In this document: one piece after another, positions 7,974 through 17,248 of the stretch | How the letters are laid out: the number at the start of each line of letters is the position of its first letter | Position numbering within the stretch: position 1 is the stretch's first letter | Assembly (NCBI GenBank): GCA_025927765.1 | Contig: JAICKU010000019.1 | Coordinates: 1-50,908, forward strand | Source of the DNA: Burkholderiales bacterium | Lineage (GTDB): Bacteria > Pseudomonadota > Gammaproteobacteria > Burkholderiales > Casimicrobiaceae | DNA length: 50,908 nucleotides | Direction of reading: 5' to 3' | The notes under the pieces: generated by a model | Told to the model about the DNA's origin: nothing | The model's input: the letters and a program-made list of their open reading frames with translations, nothing else | Databases searched by the model: none | Made by a program: the position numbers and the translations under genes

Positions 7974-8627
7974 TCACGGCGTGAACGCGAAGCGATGCCA
8001 GTCCGAGCCCAACTGCCAGTCGCGCGACGCGAGCGCGTTCACCTGGAACGGCTTCGGCAGCTGATTGACGTCGAGCTTCATGCGCACCGCCGCTTCGTAT
8101 TGCACGCCTTTCGTCACGTCGCTCGCGGAGGCGACTGGACGGGCGGCGACATGGCCGATGAATCGCTCGACGTCGTCGAGCGATTCGAACGTCTGCCCGA
8201 GCGGCCCGCTCGACACGCGGTACTGGCGCGTCAGCGCGCTGTACGACACGCGATAGGTGATCGACCACGACGCCACATTGTCGGGAAACCACAGGAAGCG
8301 CGGGCGCTTCAGCTCGAAGTCGATCGTGAAGTAGAGCGGAACGCCCTTGTCGAGCGCCTGCTCGAGCGCGGGCGTCAGGTTGACGTCGAACTCCGCGGCG
8401 AGCAGGACTTCGTCGTCGTCGACGCGCAACGAAGCCGACGTCACCGGAATGTCGGCAGCGCTCGCTCCGTGCATGCACGCGACGAACGCGAGCATCGCGA
8501 CGACGATGCGGATGAAGCAGCGTCGTGTCAGCGCAGGCGGGTTGGGGCGGAGAATGGGCGGCATGCCGGCGAGGCGGACCCGCACGCCCGGGCCGGGCGA
8601 ATGGGCCGTGTCGCGCGCGGTCCGCAT
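7974..8627 (-). CDS. DUF4390 domain protein, exported
   Basis: Small protein of unknown function that I know as a constant neighbour of rsmB and ntrY in betaproteobacteria. Translation can start at ATG 8627, which overlaps the rsmB stop by 1 nt (TGATG), or at an internal Met at 8564. A signal peptide is visible (RCFIRIVVAMLAFVACMHGASA, cleavage before ADIPV). The mature part carries DUF4390-like segments such as LAAEFDVNLTPALEQALDKGVPLYF, FELKRPRFLWF and YRVSYSALTRQYRV. Position in front of ntrY suggests a link to periplasmic sensing, but nothing in the sequence shows a mechanism. Confidence 0.88.
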   Translation of the reverse strand: MRTARDTAHSPGPGVRVRLAGMPPILRPNPPALTRRCFIRIVVAMLAFVACMHGASAADIPVTSASLRVDDDEVLLAAEFDVNLTPALEQALDKGVPLYFTIDFELKRPRFLWFPDNVASWSITYRVSYSALTRQYRVSSGPLGQTFESLDDVERFIGHVAARPVASASDVTKGVQYEAAVRMKLDVNQLPKPFQVNALASRDWQLGSDWHRFAFTP

Positions 8628-9919
8628 CAGCGCTTGCGAAGCAGCGCGTAGAAGAATCCATCCTGATTGTGGCTTGCGCCCGGAGTCGATGGCAAGAGCT
8701 GGCCGTCGCGATGCGGCACGTCGGCCCCGAAAACGATGGGTTCGCGCAACGCCTCCGGACGGCGAGCGACGAACTCGTCCACGCGCGCATTATTTTCCTC
8801 GTCGAAGACCGAGCAGGTCGCGTACAGCAACTTGCCGCCGGGTGCAACGAGCGGCCACACCGCGTCGAGCAGGCGCGCCTGCTCGCGCGCGAAGCGGGCG
8901 ACGTCGCTCGCGCGGTGGCGCCATTTGCCGTCCGGATGCCGGCGCACCACGCCGGAGGCCGTGCAGGGAACGTCGAGCAGCACGCGGTCGTACGCAACGC
9001 CATTCCACCACGTTGAAGGCGCGCCTGCATCGGCCCGTACGAGTTCGATCGCGCGATCGGCGAGCCGCAGCCGCTCGAGGTTCTCGCGAATGCGCGCGAG
9101 CCGGGTGGCGTCGGAATCCACCGCCACCACTTCGGCTTCGACGAGCTCGAGCAGATGCGTCGTCTTGCCGCCGGGTGCGGCACAGGCATCGAGCACGCGC
9201 ATGCCGGCGGCGACGTCGAGAAGCGGCGCAGCGAGTTGCGCGGCCAGGTCCTGCACACTGAATTGGCCGTCCGCAAAGCCCGGCAGGTCCGCGACGTCGC
9301 GCGGCGGCGCAACGATGACGCCGGCCGGCCCTGCGCCGCGCGCCTCGACGCCGGCCGCTGCAAATCGCGCGAGCAGCGCATCGCGCGTGGTCGCGCGCAC
9401 GTTCACGCGCAGCGTGAGCGGTGGCCGTTCGTTGCCCGCATCGAGAATCGTCGACCAGTCGCGAGGATAGTCGGCGCGGACGCGATCGATCCACCATTGG
9501 GGATACGAATAGCGCGCGACCTCGTTCGACGCGATCGTGCGTCGGATCGCATCGCACTCGCGCAGGTAGCGCCGCAGGATCGCGTTGACGAAGGCCTTGA
9601 CTGCCGGTCGCACCGCGTCTCCAGCCGCCGCGACCGCGCGATCGACGACGGCGAACGGCGGTGCACGGGTGTGATCGAGCTGGTAGAGCGCGACGATCAC
9701 GAGCGTGCGGAGCAGCGGATCGTCGATGGGCTTGCGCGCAAGCACGTCGACGATCGCCGCGAGCATCCCGTAATGGCGAAGCGCGCCGTACGCGAGCTCC
9801 TGCACGAGGCTTTGTCCGCGCCCATGCCGCTCGTCGACGGCCGCGAGCGCGTCTCGCAACTGCGCGCCGTCGAATACGCGCATCAACGCGAGCGCGGCCA
9901 GCGTCTGCTCCCGTTGCAA
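8627..9919 (-). CDS. rsmB: 16S rRNA (cytosine967-C5)-methyltransferase RsmB (Sun/Fmu)
   Basis: SAM-dependent methyltransferase making m5C967 in 16S rRNA. N-terminal NusB-like helical domain (about 1-130), then a Rossmann methyltransferase with SAM motif LDACAAPGGKTTHLLEL, catalytic motifs DVPCTASGVVRRHPD (motif IV) and LLYATCSVF (motif VI, second Cys), and the C-terminal NQDGFFYALLRK. 430 residues is normal. The start is TTG at 9919, 3 nt after the fmt stop; an alternative is Met13, but the NusB-like alignment favours the longer form. It sits in the def-fmt-rsmB order, and its stop overlaps the DUF4390 start. Confidence 0.95.
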   Translation of the reverse strand: MQREQTLAALALMRVFDGAQLRDALAAVDERHGRGQSLVQELAYGALRHYGMLAAIVDVLARKPIDDPLLRTLVIVALYQLDHTRAPPFAVVDRAVAAAGDAVRPAVKAFVNAILRRYLRECDAIRRTIASNEVARYSYPQWWIDRVRADYPRDWSTILDAGNERPPLTLRVNVRATTRDALLARFAAAGVEARGAGPAGVIVAPPRDVADLPGFADGQFSVQDLAAQLAAPLLDVAAGMRVLDACAAPGGKTTHLLELVEAEVVAVDSDATRLARIRENLERLRLADRAIELVRADAGAPSTWWNGVAYDRVLLDVPCTASGVVRRHPDGKWRHRASDVARFAREQARLLDAVWPLVAPGGKLLYATCSVFDEENNARVDEFVARRPEALREPIVFGADVPHRDGQLLPSTPGASHNQDGFFYALLRKR

Positions 9920-9922
9920 GCT

Positions 9923-10882
9923 TCAGGTTCCGTTGTCGAAGCGGTCGCCCGCCTGCACGCGATGACCGAGCGCGAACGCCTGCGCCGGCATCGTGCGCCC
10001 GCCCGCCGGCTGCACCTCCGTGAGGCGCAGCACGCCGGCGCCGCACGCGACGTCGATCCCGCGCGCGCCGAGCGCGATCACCGCGCCTGGTGTCGCGGAG
10101 GCCGGGTCTTCGAGCGGAACCGCGCCGCGGACCTTCACCGGCTTGCCGCGCCACGCGAAGGCGGCGCCCGGCGAAGGTGACACGGCGCGCACCTGGCGAT
10201 CGAGCGAGTGCGCATCGTTCGACCAGTCGATCGCCGCGTCGGCCGCACGGATCTTCGCCGCGTAGGTCGCGCCGATGGCCGGTTGGGGTGTCGAGGGCAG
10301 CACGCCGTCGCGAGCGAGCGCGTCGAGCGCGTCGACGATCATCGTTGCGCCCAGGTCCGTGAGCCGCACCTCGAGCGAAGCGGCGGTGTCGCGAGGCTCG
10401 ATCGCCAGCGCACGCATGGCGACGATCGGGCCCGTATCGAGGCCGGCATCCATGCGCATGATCGTGATGCCCGTTTCGGTGTCGCCCGCCTCGATCGCCC
10501 GCGCGATCGGCGCGGCGCCGCGCCAGCGCGGCAGCAGCGACGCATGGATGTTGAGACCGCCGTGGCGCGGCAGGTCGAGCACGGATTGCGGCAGGATCAA
10601 GCCGTAGGCGGCGACGACCAGCACGTCGAGCGCGGCGTCGCGAAGCGCCTGCTGCGCGGCGTCGGACTTGAGTGCGGGCGGCTGTGCGATCGGCAGCCCG
10701 TGCGCGACGGCGACGGTCTTGACGGCCGACGGTTTCTGCGCCAGGCCTCGGCCGAACGGCCGATCGGGCTGCGTGAGGACGAGCGGTATCCTGAAGCCGC
10801 GCCGGACGATCGCTTCGAGCGCGAGCGCGGCGAACGCCGGCGTGCCGGCAAACCCGACGCGAAGCGTCGACGTGGCCGTCAG
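9923..10882 (-). CDS. fmt: Methionyl-tRNA formyltransferase; apparent CTG start
   Basis: Formylates initiator Met-tRNA using 10-formyl-THF. Hallmarks: [17 protein letters not shown] at the N-terminus, [34 protein letters not shown] with the catalytic Asn/His pair, [10 protein letters not shown], and the C-terminal [18 protein letters not shown]. 319 residues is standard. No ATG, GTG or TTG exists near the conserved N-terminus. The best start is CTG at 10882, whose CTGA overlaps the def TGA exactly as ATGA/GTGA junctions do elsewhere in this operon, giving [13 protein letters not shown]. Upstream in-frame codons are non-start GTA/GTC deep inside def. Confidence 0.95.
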   Translation of the reverse strand: MTATSTLRVGFAGTPAFAALALEAIVRRGFRIPLVLTQPDRPFGRGLAQKPSAVKTVAVAHGLPIAQPPALKSDAAQQALRDAALDVLVVAAYGLILPQSVLDLPRHGGLNIHASLLPRWRGAAPIARAIEAGDTETGITIMRMDAGLDTGPIVAMRALAIEPRDTAASLEVRLTDLGATMIVDALDALARDGVLPSTPQPAIGATYAAKIRAADAAIDWSNDAHSLDRQVRAVSPSPGAAFAWRGKPVKVRGAVPLEDPASATPGAVIALGARGIDVACGAGVLRLTEVQPAGGRTMPAQAFALGHRVQAGDRFDNGT

Positions 10883-11382
10883 CCGGCGAGGCGCTGCTTC
10901 TTGCGCAGCTTCGCCGCGAGGCGGGCGCGCTTGAGCGGCGACAGGTACTCGACGAAAACCTTGCCCAACAGATGGTCCATTTCGTGCTGGATGCACACCG
11001 CGAGCAGGCCTTCGGCGTCCACGTCGCAGGTTTCGCCGTTCTCGTTCTGGGCGCGCACGCGAACGCGCGCGGCGCGGGTCACCTTGTCGTAGTAGCCCGG
11101 CACCGACAGGCAGCCCTCTTCGCATTCGGCTTCGCCCTCGGCTTCGAGGATCTCCGGGTTGATGAACACGCGCAGCTCGTCCTTGTGCTCCGACACGTCG
11201 ATCACGATCACGCGCTTGTGCACGTCCACCTGCGTGGCCGCAAGGCCCACGCCGGGCGCCGCGTACATGGTTTCGGCCATGTCGCGGACGAGCTTGCGGA
11301 TTTCCGGCGTTACCGCGGCCACCGGGGCTGCAACCTTTTTGAGACGCGGATCGGGGTATTCGAGGATCGGAAGCAGGGCCAT
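10879..11382 (-). CDS. def: Peptide deformylase
   Basis: Iron/zinc hydrolase that removes the formyl group from nascent proteins. All three family motifs are present: GVGLAATQ (motif 1), EGCLSVPG (motif 2, metal-binding Cys) and QHEMDHLLG (motif 3, two metal-binding His). ATG at 11382 gives [16 protein letters not shown], the standard N-terminus; a 10-codon upstream extension is possible but unlike the family. 167 residues. It is the first gene of the leftward chain that continues to kup and is divergent from the LysM gene across a 111-bp intergenic region that must carry both promoters; I could not assign them confidently. Confidence 0.97.
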   Translation of the reverse strand: MALLPILEYPDPRLKKVAAPVAAVTPEIRKLVRDMAETMYAAPGVGLAATQVDVHKRVIVIDVSEHKDELRVFINPEILEAEGEAECEEGCLSVPGYYDKVTRAARVRVRAQNENGETCDVDAEGLLAVCIQHEMDHLLGKVFVEYLSPLKRARLAAKLRKKQRLAG

Positions 11383-11493
11383 CGCGTGATCGGCTTGCGC
11401 AATGCAAGCCATGGCAGGCAGAATCGAACAGAAGTTCCTATTTTGTGGCGGTTTAGGACGTTAGCAAGTCCGCCCGGACGGAAAAGAGGCCAT

Positions 11494-12594
11494 ATGCGTC
11501 AACAGTTTACCACGGCATCCCGCGTCGGCGCCTGCGTAGGCGTCCTCGCCATTCTGATGCTGGCGGCGCCGCTTCGTGCGCAGGGCATCGGCGTCGCCGA
11601 GCACGCGCCCGACACGTACACGGTCCAGAAGGGCGACACGCTCTGGGGCATTGCCGGGCGCTTCCTCAAGGAGCCGTGGCGCTGGCCCGAAGTGTGGCGG
11701 ATGAACCGCGACGAGATCAAGAATCCGCATCGGATCTACCCGGGCGACGTCATCCGGCTCACCATCGTCGACGGCCAGCCGCGCCTCGACCTCGCGCGCA
11801 ATACCGTAAGACTCTCGCCCGAAATCCGGGTTTCGCCGATCGCCCCCGAAGCCATTCCGCCCATCCCGCCCGGCGACATCGAGCCGTTCCTCTCGCGCCC
11901 GCTCGTCACCGGCCCCTCGGGGCTCGCCGCGGCCGGGGAGATCGTCGCGGGCCGCGACGATCGGGTGATCCGCGGCTCGCGCGACGTCGTGTACGCGGTC
12001 GGTCTCGACCCCAAGCAGGGCGACCTGTGGTTCGTCTATCGTCCCGGCGAGCGCCTCGTCAACAGCCAGGGCGAGACGCTGGGCTTCGAGAACCGCTTCC
12101 TCGGCACCGTGCGCGTCGAGCGCTTCGCCGATGTCTCCACCGTACGGATCGAATCGGCGAGCGAGGAAATCGTCGTCGGCGACCGGCTGCTGCCGGCCAC
12201 CCGCGAAGTCGTGCAGAACTACGTGCCGCACGCGCCCGACAAGCAAATCGACGGGCAGATCCTGAAGCTCGCGCGCGACGGCCAGGAAACCGGCCGCGGC
12301 TACGTGGTCACGCTCGACAAGGGGGCCGAGGACGGCCTGGAAATCGGCGACGTGCTCGCGATCTACCGCATCGTGCCGCCCATTCGCGATCCGCGGCCGA
12401 ACACGTCCGGACCGTCGATCGACTTCCCGAACTTCGACCAGACCACCTACTATTCGCCGCCGCACTACCTGCACGTGCCCGACGAGCGCACCGGCATCCT
12501 GATGGTGTTCCGCGTATTCGACCGCGTGTCGTACGCACTGGTGCTGAACTCCAGCGGCGCGGTGCGCAGCGGCGACTACGTGCGCACGCCGTAA
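11494..12594 (+). CDS. Exported LysM-domain protein
   Basis: Secreted cell-wall-associated protein. ATG at 11494 begins a clear signal peptide ([20 protein letters not shown], hydrophobic, ending PLRAQ). A single LysM domain follows at about residues 43-90 ([20 protein letters not shown], then [13 protein letters not shown]), which binds peptidoglycan glycan strands. The remaining ~270 residues are low in recognisable motifs, with a Pro-rich stretch ([13 protein letters not shown]). Related LysM proteins next to dprA are common in betaproteobacteria. It is divergent from def and 9 nt upstream of dprA, so the two are likely co-transcribed. The catalytic or structural role beyond wall binding is unknown. 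Confidence 0.9.
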   Translation: MRQQFTTASRVGACVGVLAILMLAAPLRAQGIGVAEHAPDTYTVQKGDTLWGIAGRFLKEPWRWPEVWRMNRDEIKNPHRIYPGDVIRLTIVDGQPRLDLARNTVRLSPEIRVSPIAPEAIPPIPPGDIEPFLSRPLVTGPSGLAAAGEIVAGRDDRVIRGSRDVVYAVGLDPKQGDLWFVYRPGERLVNSQGETLGFENRFLGTVRVERFADVSTVRIESASEEIVVGDRLLPATREVVQNYVPHAPDKQIDGQILKLARDGQETGRGYVVTLDKGAEDGLEIGDVLAIYRIVPPIRDPRPNTSGPSIDFPNFDQTTYYSPPHYLHVPDERTGILMVFRVFDRVSYALVLNSSGAVRSGDYVRTP

Positions 12595-12603
12595 CTGCCG
12601 GGC

Positions 12604-13704
12604 GTGAGCGTCGATTCGCGCGCGCTTGCGTGGGCGACGCTCGCGCACAAGCGGCTTCCATCGGCGGCGCAGGTTGCGCTGCTGCGTGAATTCGGCAATC
12701 CCGACGCGGTGCTCGCGGCGCCCCGCGCGCGCGTTGCGTGCCTGACGTCGCAGGCGGTCGCCGACGTGGTGGCGGCGCCGCTTGCGGCCGACGTGCTCGA
12801 GCCGACCGCGCGCTGGCTCGACGATCCTGCGCATCAGGTCGTCGCCTGGGACGACAGCGACTACCCGGCCGCGCTGCTGGAGTTGCCGGGCGCGCCGCTC
12901 GCGCTGTTCATCCTCGGACGGCGCGAATTGCTGGGCCGAAGCGCACTGGCCATCGTCGGCAGTCGCCACGCAACGCCGCAGGGCCTCGAAACCGCGCGCG
13001 AGTTCTCCCGCGCGCTCGCGCGCGAAGGCCTGACGATCGTGTCGGGCCTCGCGCTCGGCATCGACGCCGCCGCGCACGAGGGCGCGCTCGACACCGACGC
13101 GTCGACGATCGCCGTGGTAGGCACCGGCCTCGATCGCGTGTACCCGGCGCGTAACCGCGCGCTCGCGCAGCGCATCGCCGGACGTGGCCTGCTCGTATCC
13201 GAGTACCTGCCGGGTACGCCGGCGCGCAAGGAGCATTTCCCGCAACGCAACCGGCTGATCAGCGGCCTCGCGCGCGGCGTGCTCGTCGTCGAAGCGACGC
13301 TGTCGTCGGGATCGCTGATCACTGCGCGGCTCGCCGGCGACCAGGGGCGCGAGGTGTTCGCCATTCCCGGCTCGATCCATTCGCCCTTCAGCAAGGGGTG
13401 CCACAAGCTGATCCGCGACGGTGCGAAGCTCGTCGAAACCGCGCAGGACGTGCTCGACGAACTGCGCGGAACGCGCAGCGCGCCGCACGAACCAGCGTCC
13501 GTGAAAGGTGCACGATCGCACACCCGCGATGGCAAGCTGCTGCACGCGATGGGGTACGATCCCGTGACGATCGACACGCTCGTCGCCCGCACGAAAGCGC
13601 CGGCCGAGTCGATCACCGCGGAGCTCGTCACGCTCGAGCTCGCAGGAAGCGTGTGCGCGCTACCCGGCGGACTTTGGCAGCGCGCTGCCGGATCGGGCGC
13701 GTGA
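12604..13704 (+). CDS. dprA: DNA-processing protein DprA/Smf
   Basis: Cytoplasmic protein that binds incoming single-stranded DNA and loads RecA during natural transformation. An N-terminal SAM-like region (about 1-70) precedes the Rossmann-fold DprA domain with AIVGSRHATPQGLETAREF, SGLALGIDAAAHEGAL, GTGLDRVYPARNRAL, FPQRNRLISGLARGVLVVEA and SGSLITARLAGDQGREVFAIPG. A C-terminal winged-helix segment (about 305-360) includes MGYDPVTIDTLVART. GTG at 12604 is chosen because it lies 9 nt after the LysM stop. 366 residues is typical. The smg (DUF494) gene that often follows dprA in relatives is not present before topB. Confidence 0.95.
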   Translation: MSVDSRALAWATLAHKRLPSAAQVALLREFGNPDAVLAAPRARVACLTSQAVADVVAAPLAADVLEPTARWLDDPAHQVVAWDDSDYPAALLELPGAPLALFILGRRELLGRSALAIVGSRHATPQGLETAREFSRALAREGLTIVSGLALGIDAAAHEGALDTDASTIAVVGTGLDRVYPARNRALAQRIAGRGLLVSEYLPGTPARKEHFPQRNRLISGLARGVLVVEATLSSGSLITARLAGDQGREVFAIPGSIHSPFSKGCHKLIRDGAKLVETAQDVLDELRGTRSAPHEPASVKGARSHTRDGKLLHAMGYDPVTIDTLVARTKAPAESITAELVTLELAGSVCALPGGLWQRAAGSGA

Positions 13705-13767
13705 TCCGATCGCGCGGCGGGAACTCGTCGCGCGCGCACCTGTCCGCCCGACTTGTCGTTCGGATGG

Positions 13768-13797
13768 TTGCGAGCGCGGGCGGACCTTCTGTAGTAT
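13768..13797 (+). promoter_or_regulatory. Predicted topB promoter
   Basis: In the 209-bp gap between dprA and topB, TTGCGA (13768-13773) and TAGTAT (13792-13797) are spaced 18 bp apart. The rest of the gap shows no gene. Confidence 0.45.
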
Positions 13798-13913
13798 CGG
13801 CCCCCCGACTCGCGGCCGCGGCGCATCTTGGCATTGGCGCACGCGGGCCCATGTAGCATCGATCGCTGCCGGCGGGCGCCATCCCGGTCGAGCCCGCATT
13901 CCCGGATCCGCAA

Positions 13914-16900
13914 TTGACGAAACAACTGATCATCGCCGAAAAACCGTCCGTCGCCGCCGACATCGCGCGTGCGCTCGGCGGCTTCACGAAGCACGCCGAT
14001 TACTACGAGAGCGACGAGCACGTGCTCTCGTCGGCCGTCGGCCACCTGCTCGAAATCGGCATGCCGGACGACGAGGAGGTGAAGCGCGGCAAGTGGACGT
14101 TCGCCCACCTGCCGGCAATTCCTTCCCAATTCGCGCTGAAGCCGATCGAGAAGAACGAGGCGCGGTTGAAGACGCTCCTGAAGCTCATCAAGCGCAAGGA
14201 CGTCACGCGCCTCGTCAACGCGTGCGACGCGGGGCGCGAAGGCGAGCTGATCTTCCGCTACATCGTCCAGTTCGCGAAGAGCGACAAGCCGGTCGAGCGG
14301 CTGTGGCTGCAGTCGATGACGCCGGCGTCGATCCGCGACGGCTTCGCGCGCCTGCGCAGCGGCGCGTCGATGCAGCCGCTCGCCGACGCCGCCGTGTGCC
14401 GCTCCGAATCCGACTGGCTCGTCGGCATCAACGGCACGCGCGCGATGACCGCGTTCAATTCGAAGTCGGGCGGCTTCCAGTTGACGACCGTCGGCCGCGT
14501 GCAGACACCGACGCTCGCGATCCTCGTGGAGCGCGAGGAGAAGATCCGCAAGTTCGTCCCGCGCAATTACTGGGAGCTCGTCGCGACGTTCCGCGCGGAG
14601 GCGGGCGAATATTCCGGTCGCTGGTTCGACGAGGGCTTTCGCAAGCGCGACGTCGCGATCGAAGGCGTCGACGACAGCGATCTGCGCGCTGAACGGTTGT
14701 GGGACGAAGCCCGCGCGCAGGCGATCAAGGCGGAATGCGAGCGTGCAGGCCAGCCCGTCACCGTCACCGAGGAAGCGAAACCGACCACGCAGGTCTCGCC
14801 GCTCCTCTACGACTTGACGAGCCTGCAGCGCGAGGCGAACGGCCGCTTCGGCTTCTCCGCGCGCACCACGCTTTCGCTCGCGCAGGCGCTCTACGAAAAG
14901 CACAAGGCATTGACCTATCCGCGCACCGATTCGCGCGCGCTGCCGGAAGACTATCTCGCCACCGTCGAGGAGACGCTGCGCGAGCTCGCGCAGACCAACG
15001 CCTATGCAACGTTCGCGAGGCGCGTTCTCGATCGCCGCTGGGTCCGGCCGAACAAGCGTATCTTCGACAACGCGAAGATCTCGGATCACTTCGCGATCAT
15101 CCCGACGCTCGTGCGTCCGCGCCACCTGTCGGAAGCCGAAGCGAAGCTCTACGACCTCGTCGTCAAGCGCTTCCTCGCCGTGTTCCATCCGGCGGCCGAA
15201 TACCTGGTCACGACGCGCATCACGCGCGTGGGCGAGCAGCCCTTCAAGACGGAGGGCAAGGTGCTGGTCGAGCCGGGCTGGCTCGCGGTGTACGGCCGCG
15301 AAGCGGCGGGCGACGAACCGACGCTGACGCCGGTGCAGATACGCGAGGTCAAAGCGCCGGCCAAGAGCGGGGCAGAAAGCGTCGCGGTGCGCGAAAGCGC
15401 GACGCGCCATTACGAGGGCGTCGAGCAGGTTGCGCTCGCGCCGCCCATCGAGCTCGCCGAACACGCGACGCGACCGCCGCCGCGGTTCTCGGAAGCGACG
15501 CTGCTGTCGGCCATGGAAGGCGCCGGCAAGTCGATCGAGGACGACGAATTGCGCGAGGCGATGCGCGAGAAGGGCCTCGGCACGCCGGCGACGCGCGCGC
15601 AGATCATCGAAGGGCTGATCACCGAGCGCTACGTGCTGCGCGAAGGCAAGGAGCTGATCCCCACGCCCAAGGCGTCGTCGCTGCTGACGCTGCTGCACGG
15701 CCTCGGCATCCCCGAGCTCTTTTCACCCGAGTTGACGGCGGAGTGGGAATTCAAGCTCGCGCAGATGGAGCATGGCGAACTGCGTCGCAGCGAGTTCATG
15801 CGCGAGATCGTCGCGATGACGAAGCACATCGTCGCGCAGGCGAAGAACTACGAGAGCGACACCATTCCCGGCGACTTCGCGACGCTCGCTGCGCCCTGTC
15901 CGAAGTGCGGCGGCGAAATGCACGAGCGCTACAGGAAGTTCCAGTGCGTCGATTGCGATTTCGGCTTCTGGAAGATCATGGGCGGCCGCCAGCTCGCGCC
16001 GAACGAAGCCGAGACCTTGCTCACCGAACGGAGCATCGGACCGCTCGACGGCTTTCGCAGCCGCCTCGGGCGTCCGTTCTCTGCGAGCCTCAAGCTCAAC
16101 GACGACAACGAGGTCGAATTCGACTTCGGGCCGAAGCTCGACGACGAAGACCAGGAAGCGCCCGATTTCTCAGGGCAGACGCCGGTGGGCGCGTGCCCGA
16201 AGTGCGGCCACGACGTGTACGAAACGCCCAATGCGTACGTGTGCGAGCGCGCGGTCGGCGACAACCGCCAATGCGATTTCCGATCGGGCCGCACGATCCT
16301 GTCGCGCATCGTCGATCGCATGCAGATGGCGAAGCTGCTCGAAACGGGCAAGACGGACCTGCTGCAGTTCGTGTCCGCACGCACGCGGCGGCCGTTCTCC
16401 GCGTATCTCGTCAAGCAGCCCGACGGCAAGGTGGGCTTCGAGTTCGAGGCGAAAGCCCCGGGGCGCCGCGGCGCGCGGCCCGCGCAAAGCGCGCCGCTGC
16501 GCGTGCTCGGCACGCATCCGCGCGACGGCCACCCGGTCGAACTCCACGCAGGGCGATACGGCCCCTATGTGAAGCACGGCACCACCAACGCCACGCTGCC
16601 CGACCGCGACGGCGTCGATGCACTGACGCTCGAGCAGGCGGTGGCGCTCGTCGACGAGAAGGCGGAGCGAAGCGGCGGAGCGCCGCGCGCCCCGGCGAAG
16701 GCGCGCGCGCCGCGCAAGGCTCGCGAAGCCACGCAGGAAACGCCCTCGGCACCTGCGCGGCGCGTCACGCCGGATCGCACGACGCGCGCGTCGACGCAAG
16801 CGGCCAAGGCGCCCGCCACCAAGCGTGCGGCCAAGACCACGGCCGCGAAGCGCGCGCCGGCCGCGGCGAAGAAAACGGCCACGAAGCGTGCGTCGGGCAA

Positions 16901-17033
16901 CGGCGGCACGGCCGGCGGGAACGGCAACGGCCAGGGAACGACGAAGTCGCGCGCGGCATCCAAGACGAACGTCGCGGCGCTGGCCGCGCGCAAGACCGCC
17001 GGCAAGTCGCCGGCGAAAACGAAACGCCGTTAG
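13914..17033 (+). CDS. topB: DNA topoisomerase III (type IA) with zinc fingers and Lys/Ala-rich tail
   Basis: Single-strand-passing topoisomerase that resolves replication and recombination intermediates. TTG at 13914 gives MTKQLIIAEKPSVAADIARALGG, the TopB N-terminus; no better start is present. Toprim acidic motif NACDAGREGELIF, GRVQTPTLAILVEREE, and the active-site Tyr in LTYPRTDSRALPEDY near residue 340. Two C-terminal zinc-finger-like segments (CPKCGGEMHERYRKFQC, and CPKCGHDVYETPNAYVC) follow. The last ~110 residues are rich in Ala, Lys, Arg and Thr, resembling histone H1-like tails. 1039 residues is much longer than E. coli TopB (653) because of the fingers and tail. The DUF2905 gene follows 13 nt later. 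Confidence 0.95.
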   Translation: MTKQLIIAEKPSVAADIARALGGFTKHADYYESDEHVLSSAVGHLLEIGMPDDEEVKRGKWTFAHLPAIPSQFALKPIEKNEARLKTLLKLIKRKDVTRLVNACDAGREGELIFRYIVQFAKSDKPVERLWLQSMTPASIRDGFARLRSGASMQPLADAAVCRSESDWLVGINGTRAMTAFNSKSGGFQLTTVGRVQTPTLAILVEREEKIRKFVPRNYWELVATFRAEAGEYSGRWFDEGFRKRDVAIEGVDDSDLRAERLWDEARAQAIKAECERAGQPVTVTEEAKPTTQVSPLLYDLTSLQREANGRFGFSARTTLSLAQALYEKHKALTYPRTDSRALPEDYLATVEETLRELAQTNAYATFARRVLDRRWVRPNKRIFDNAKISDHFAIIPTLVRPRHLSEAEAKLYDLVVKRFLAVFHPAAEYLVTTRITRVGEQPFKTEGKVLVEPGWLAVYGREAAGDEPTLTPVQIREVKAPAKSGAESVAVRESATRHYEGVEQVALAPPIELAEHATRPPPRFSEATLLSAMEGAGKSIEDDELREAMREKGLGTPATRAQIIEGLITERYVLREGKELIPTPKASSLLTLLHGLGIPELFSPELTAEWEFKLAQMEHGELRRSEFMREIVAMTKHIVAQAKNYESDTIPGDFATLAAPCPKCGGEMHERYRKFQCVDCDFGFWKIMGGRQLAPNEAETLLTERSIGPLDGFRSRLGRPFSASLKLNDDNEVEFDFGPKLDDEDQEAPDFSGQTPVGACPKCGHDVYETPNAYVCERAVGDNRQCDFRSGRTILSRIVDRMQMAKLLETGKTDLLQFVSARTRRPFSAYLVKQPDGKVGFEFEAKAPGRRGARPAQSAPLRVLGTHPRDGHPVELHAGRYGPYVKHGTTNATLPDRDGVDALTLEQAVALVDEKAERSGGAPRAPAKARAPRKAREATQETPSAPARRVTPDRTTRASTQAAKAPATKRAAKTTAAKRAPAAAKKTATKRASGNGGTAGGNGNGQGTTKSRAASKTNVAALAARKTAGKSPAKTKRR

Positions 17034-17046
17034 CGCTCGACGCGCG

Positions 17047-17247
17047 ATGCAACGCCTGCTGATCGTGCTCGGCCTGCTGATCCTGATCGCCGGCCTTGCA
17101 TGGCCGTGGATCGCGCGCCTCGGCCTCGGCCGGCTACCGGGTGACATCAACGTCGAGCGCGACGGCTGGTCGTTCCACTTCCCGATCGTGACGAGCATCG
17201 TCATCTCGGTCGTGCTGACGCTCCTGCTCTGGCTGTTCCGGAAATAG
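17047..17247 (+). CDS. DUF2905 small membrane protein
   Basis: A 66-residue protein with two hydrophobic helices (about 3-24 and 46-64) joined by GRLPGDINVERDGWSFHFP, the DUF2905 signature. The function is unknown. ATG at 17047 starts 13 nt after the topB stop, suggesting co-transcription. It ends 1 nt from the convergent aldehyde dehydrogenase gene. Confidence 0.9.
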   Translation: MQRLLIVLGLLILIAGLAWPWIARLGLGRLPGDINVERDGWSFHFPIVTSIVISVVLTLLLWLFRK

Positions 17248-17248
17248 C

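Noticed and set aside
5768-7984. 738-codon plus-strand frame opposite ntrY
   Set aside because: His/Arg-rich antisense shadow; ntrY on the minus strand has complete kinase motifs.
13705-13913. A small gene (smg/DUF494) between dprA and topB
   Set aside because: The 209-bp gap has no reading frame resembling it, only a promoter-like sequence.
12861-15698. 945-codon minus-strand frame opposite dprA and topB
   Set aside because: Spans two real genes and a promoter region, with no family resemblance.
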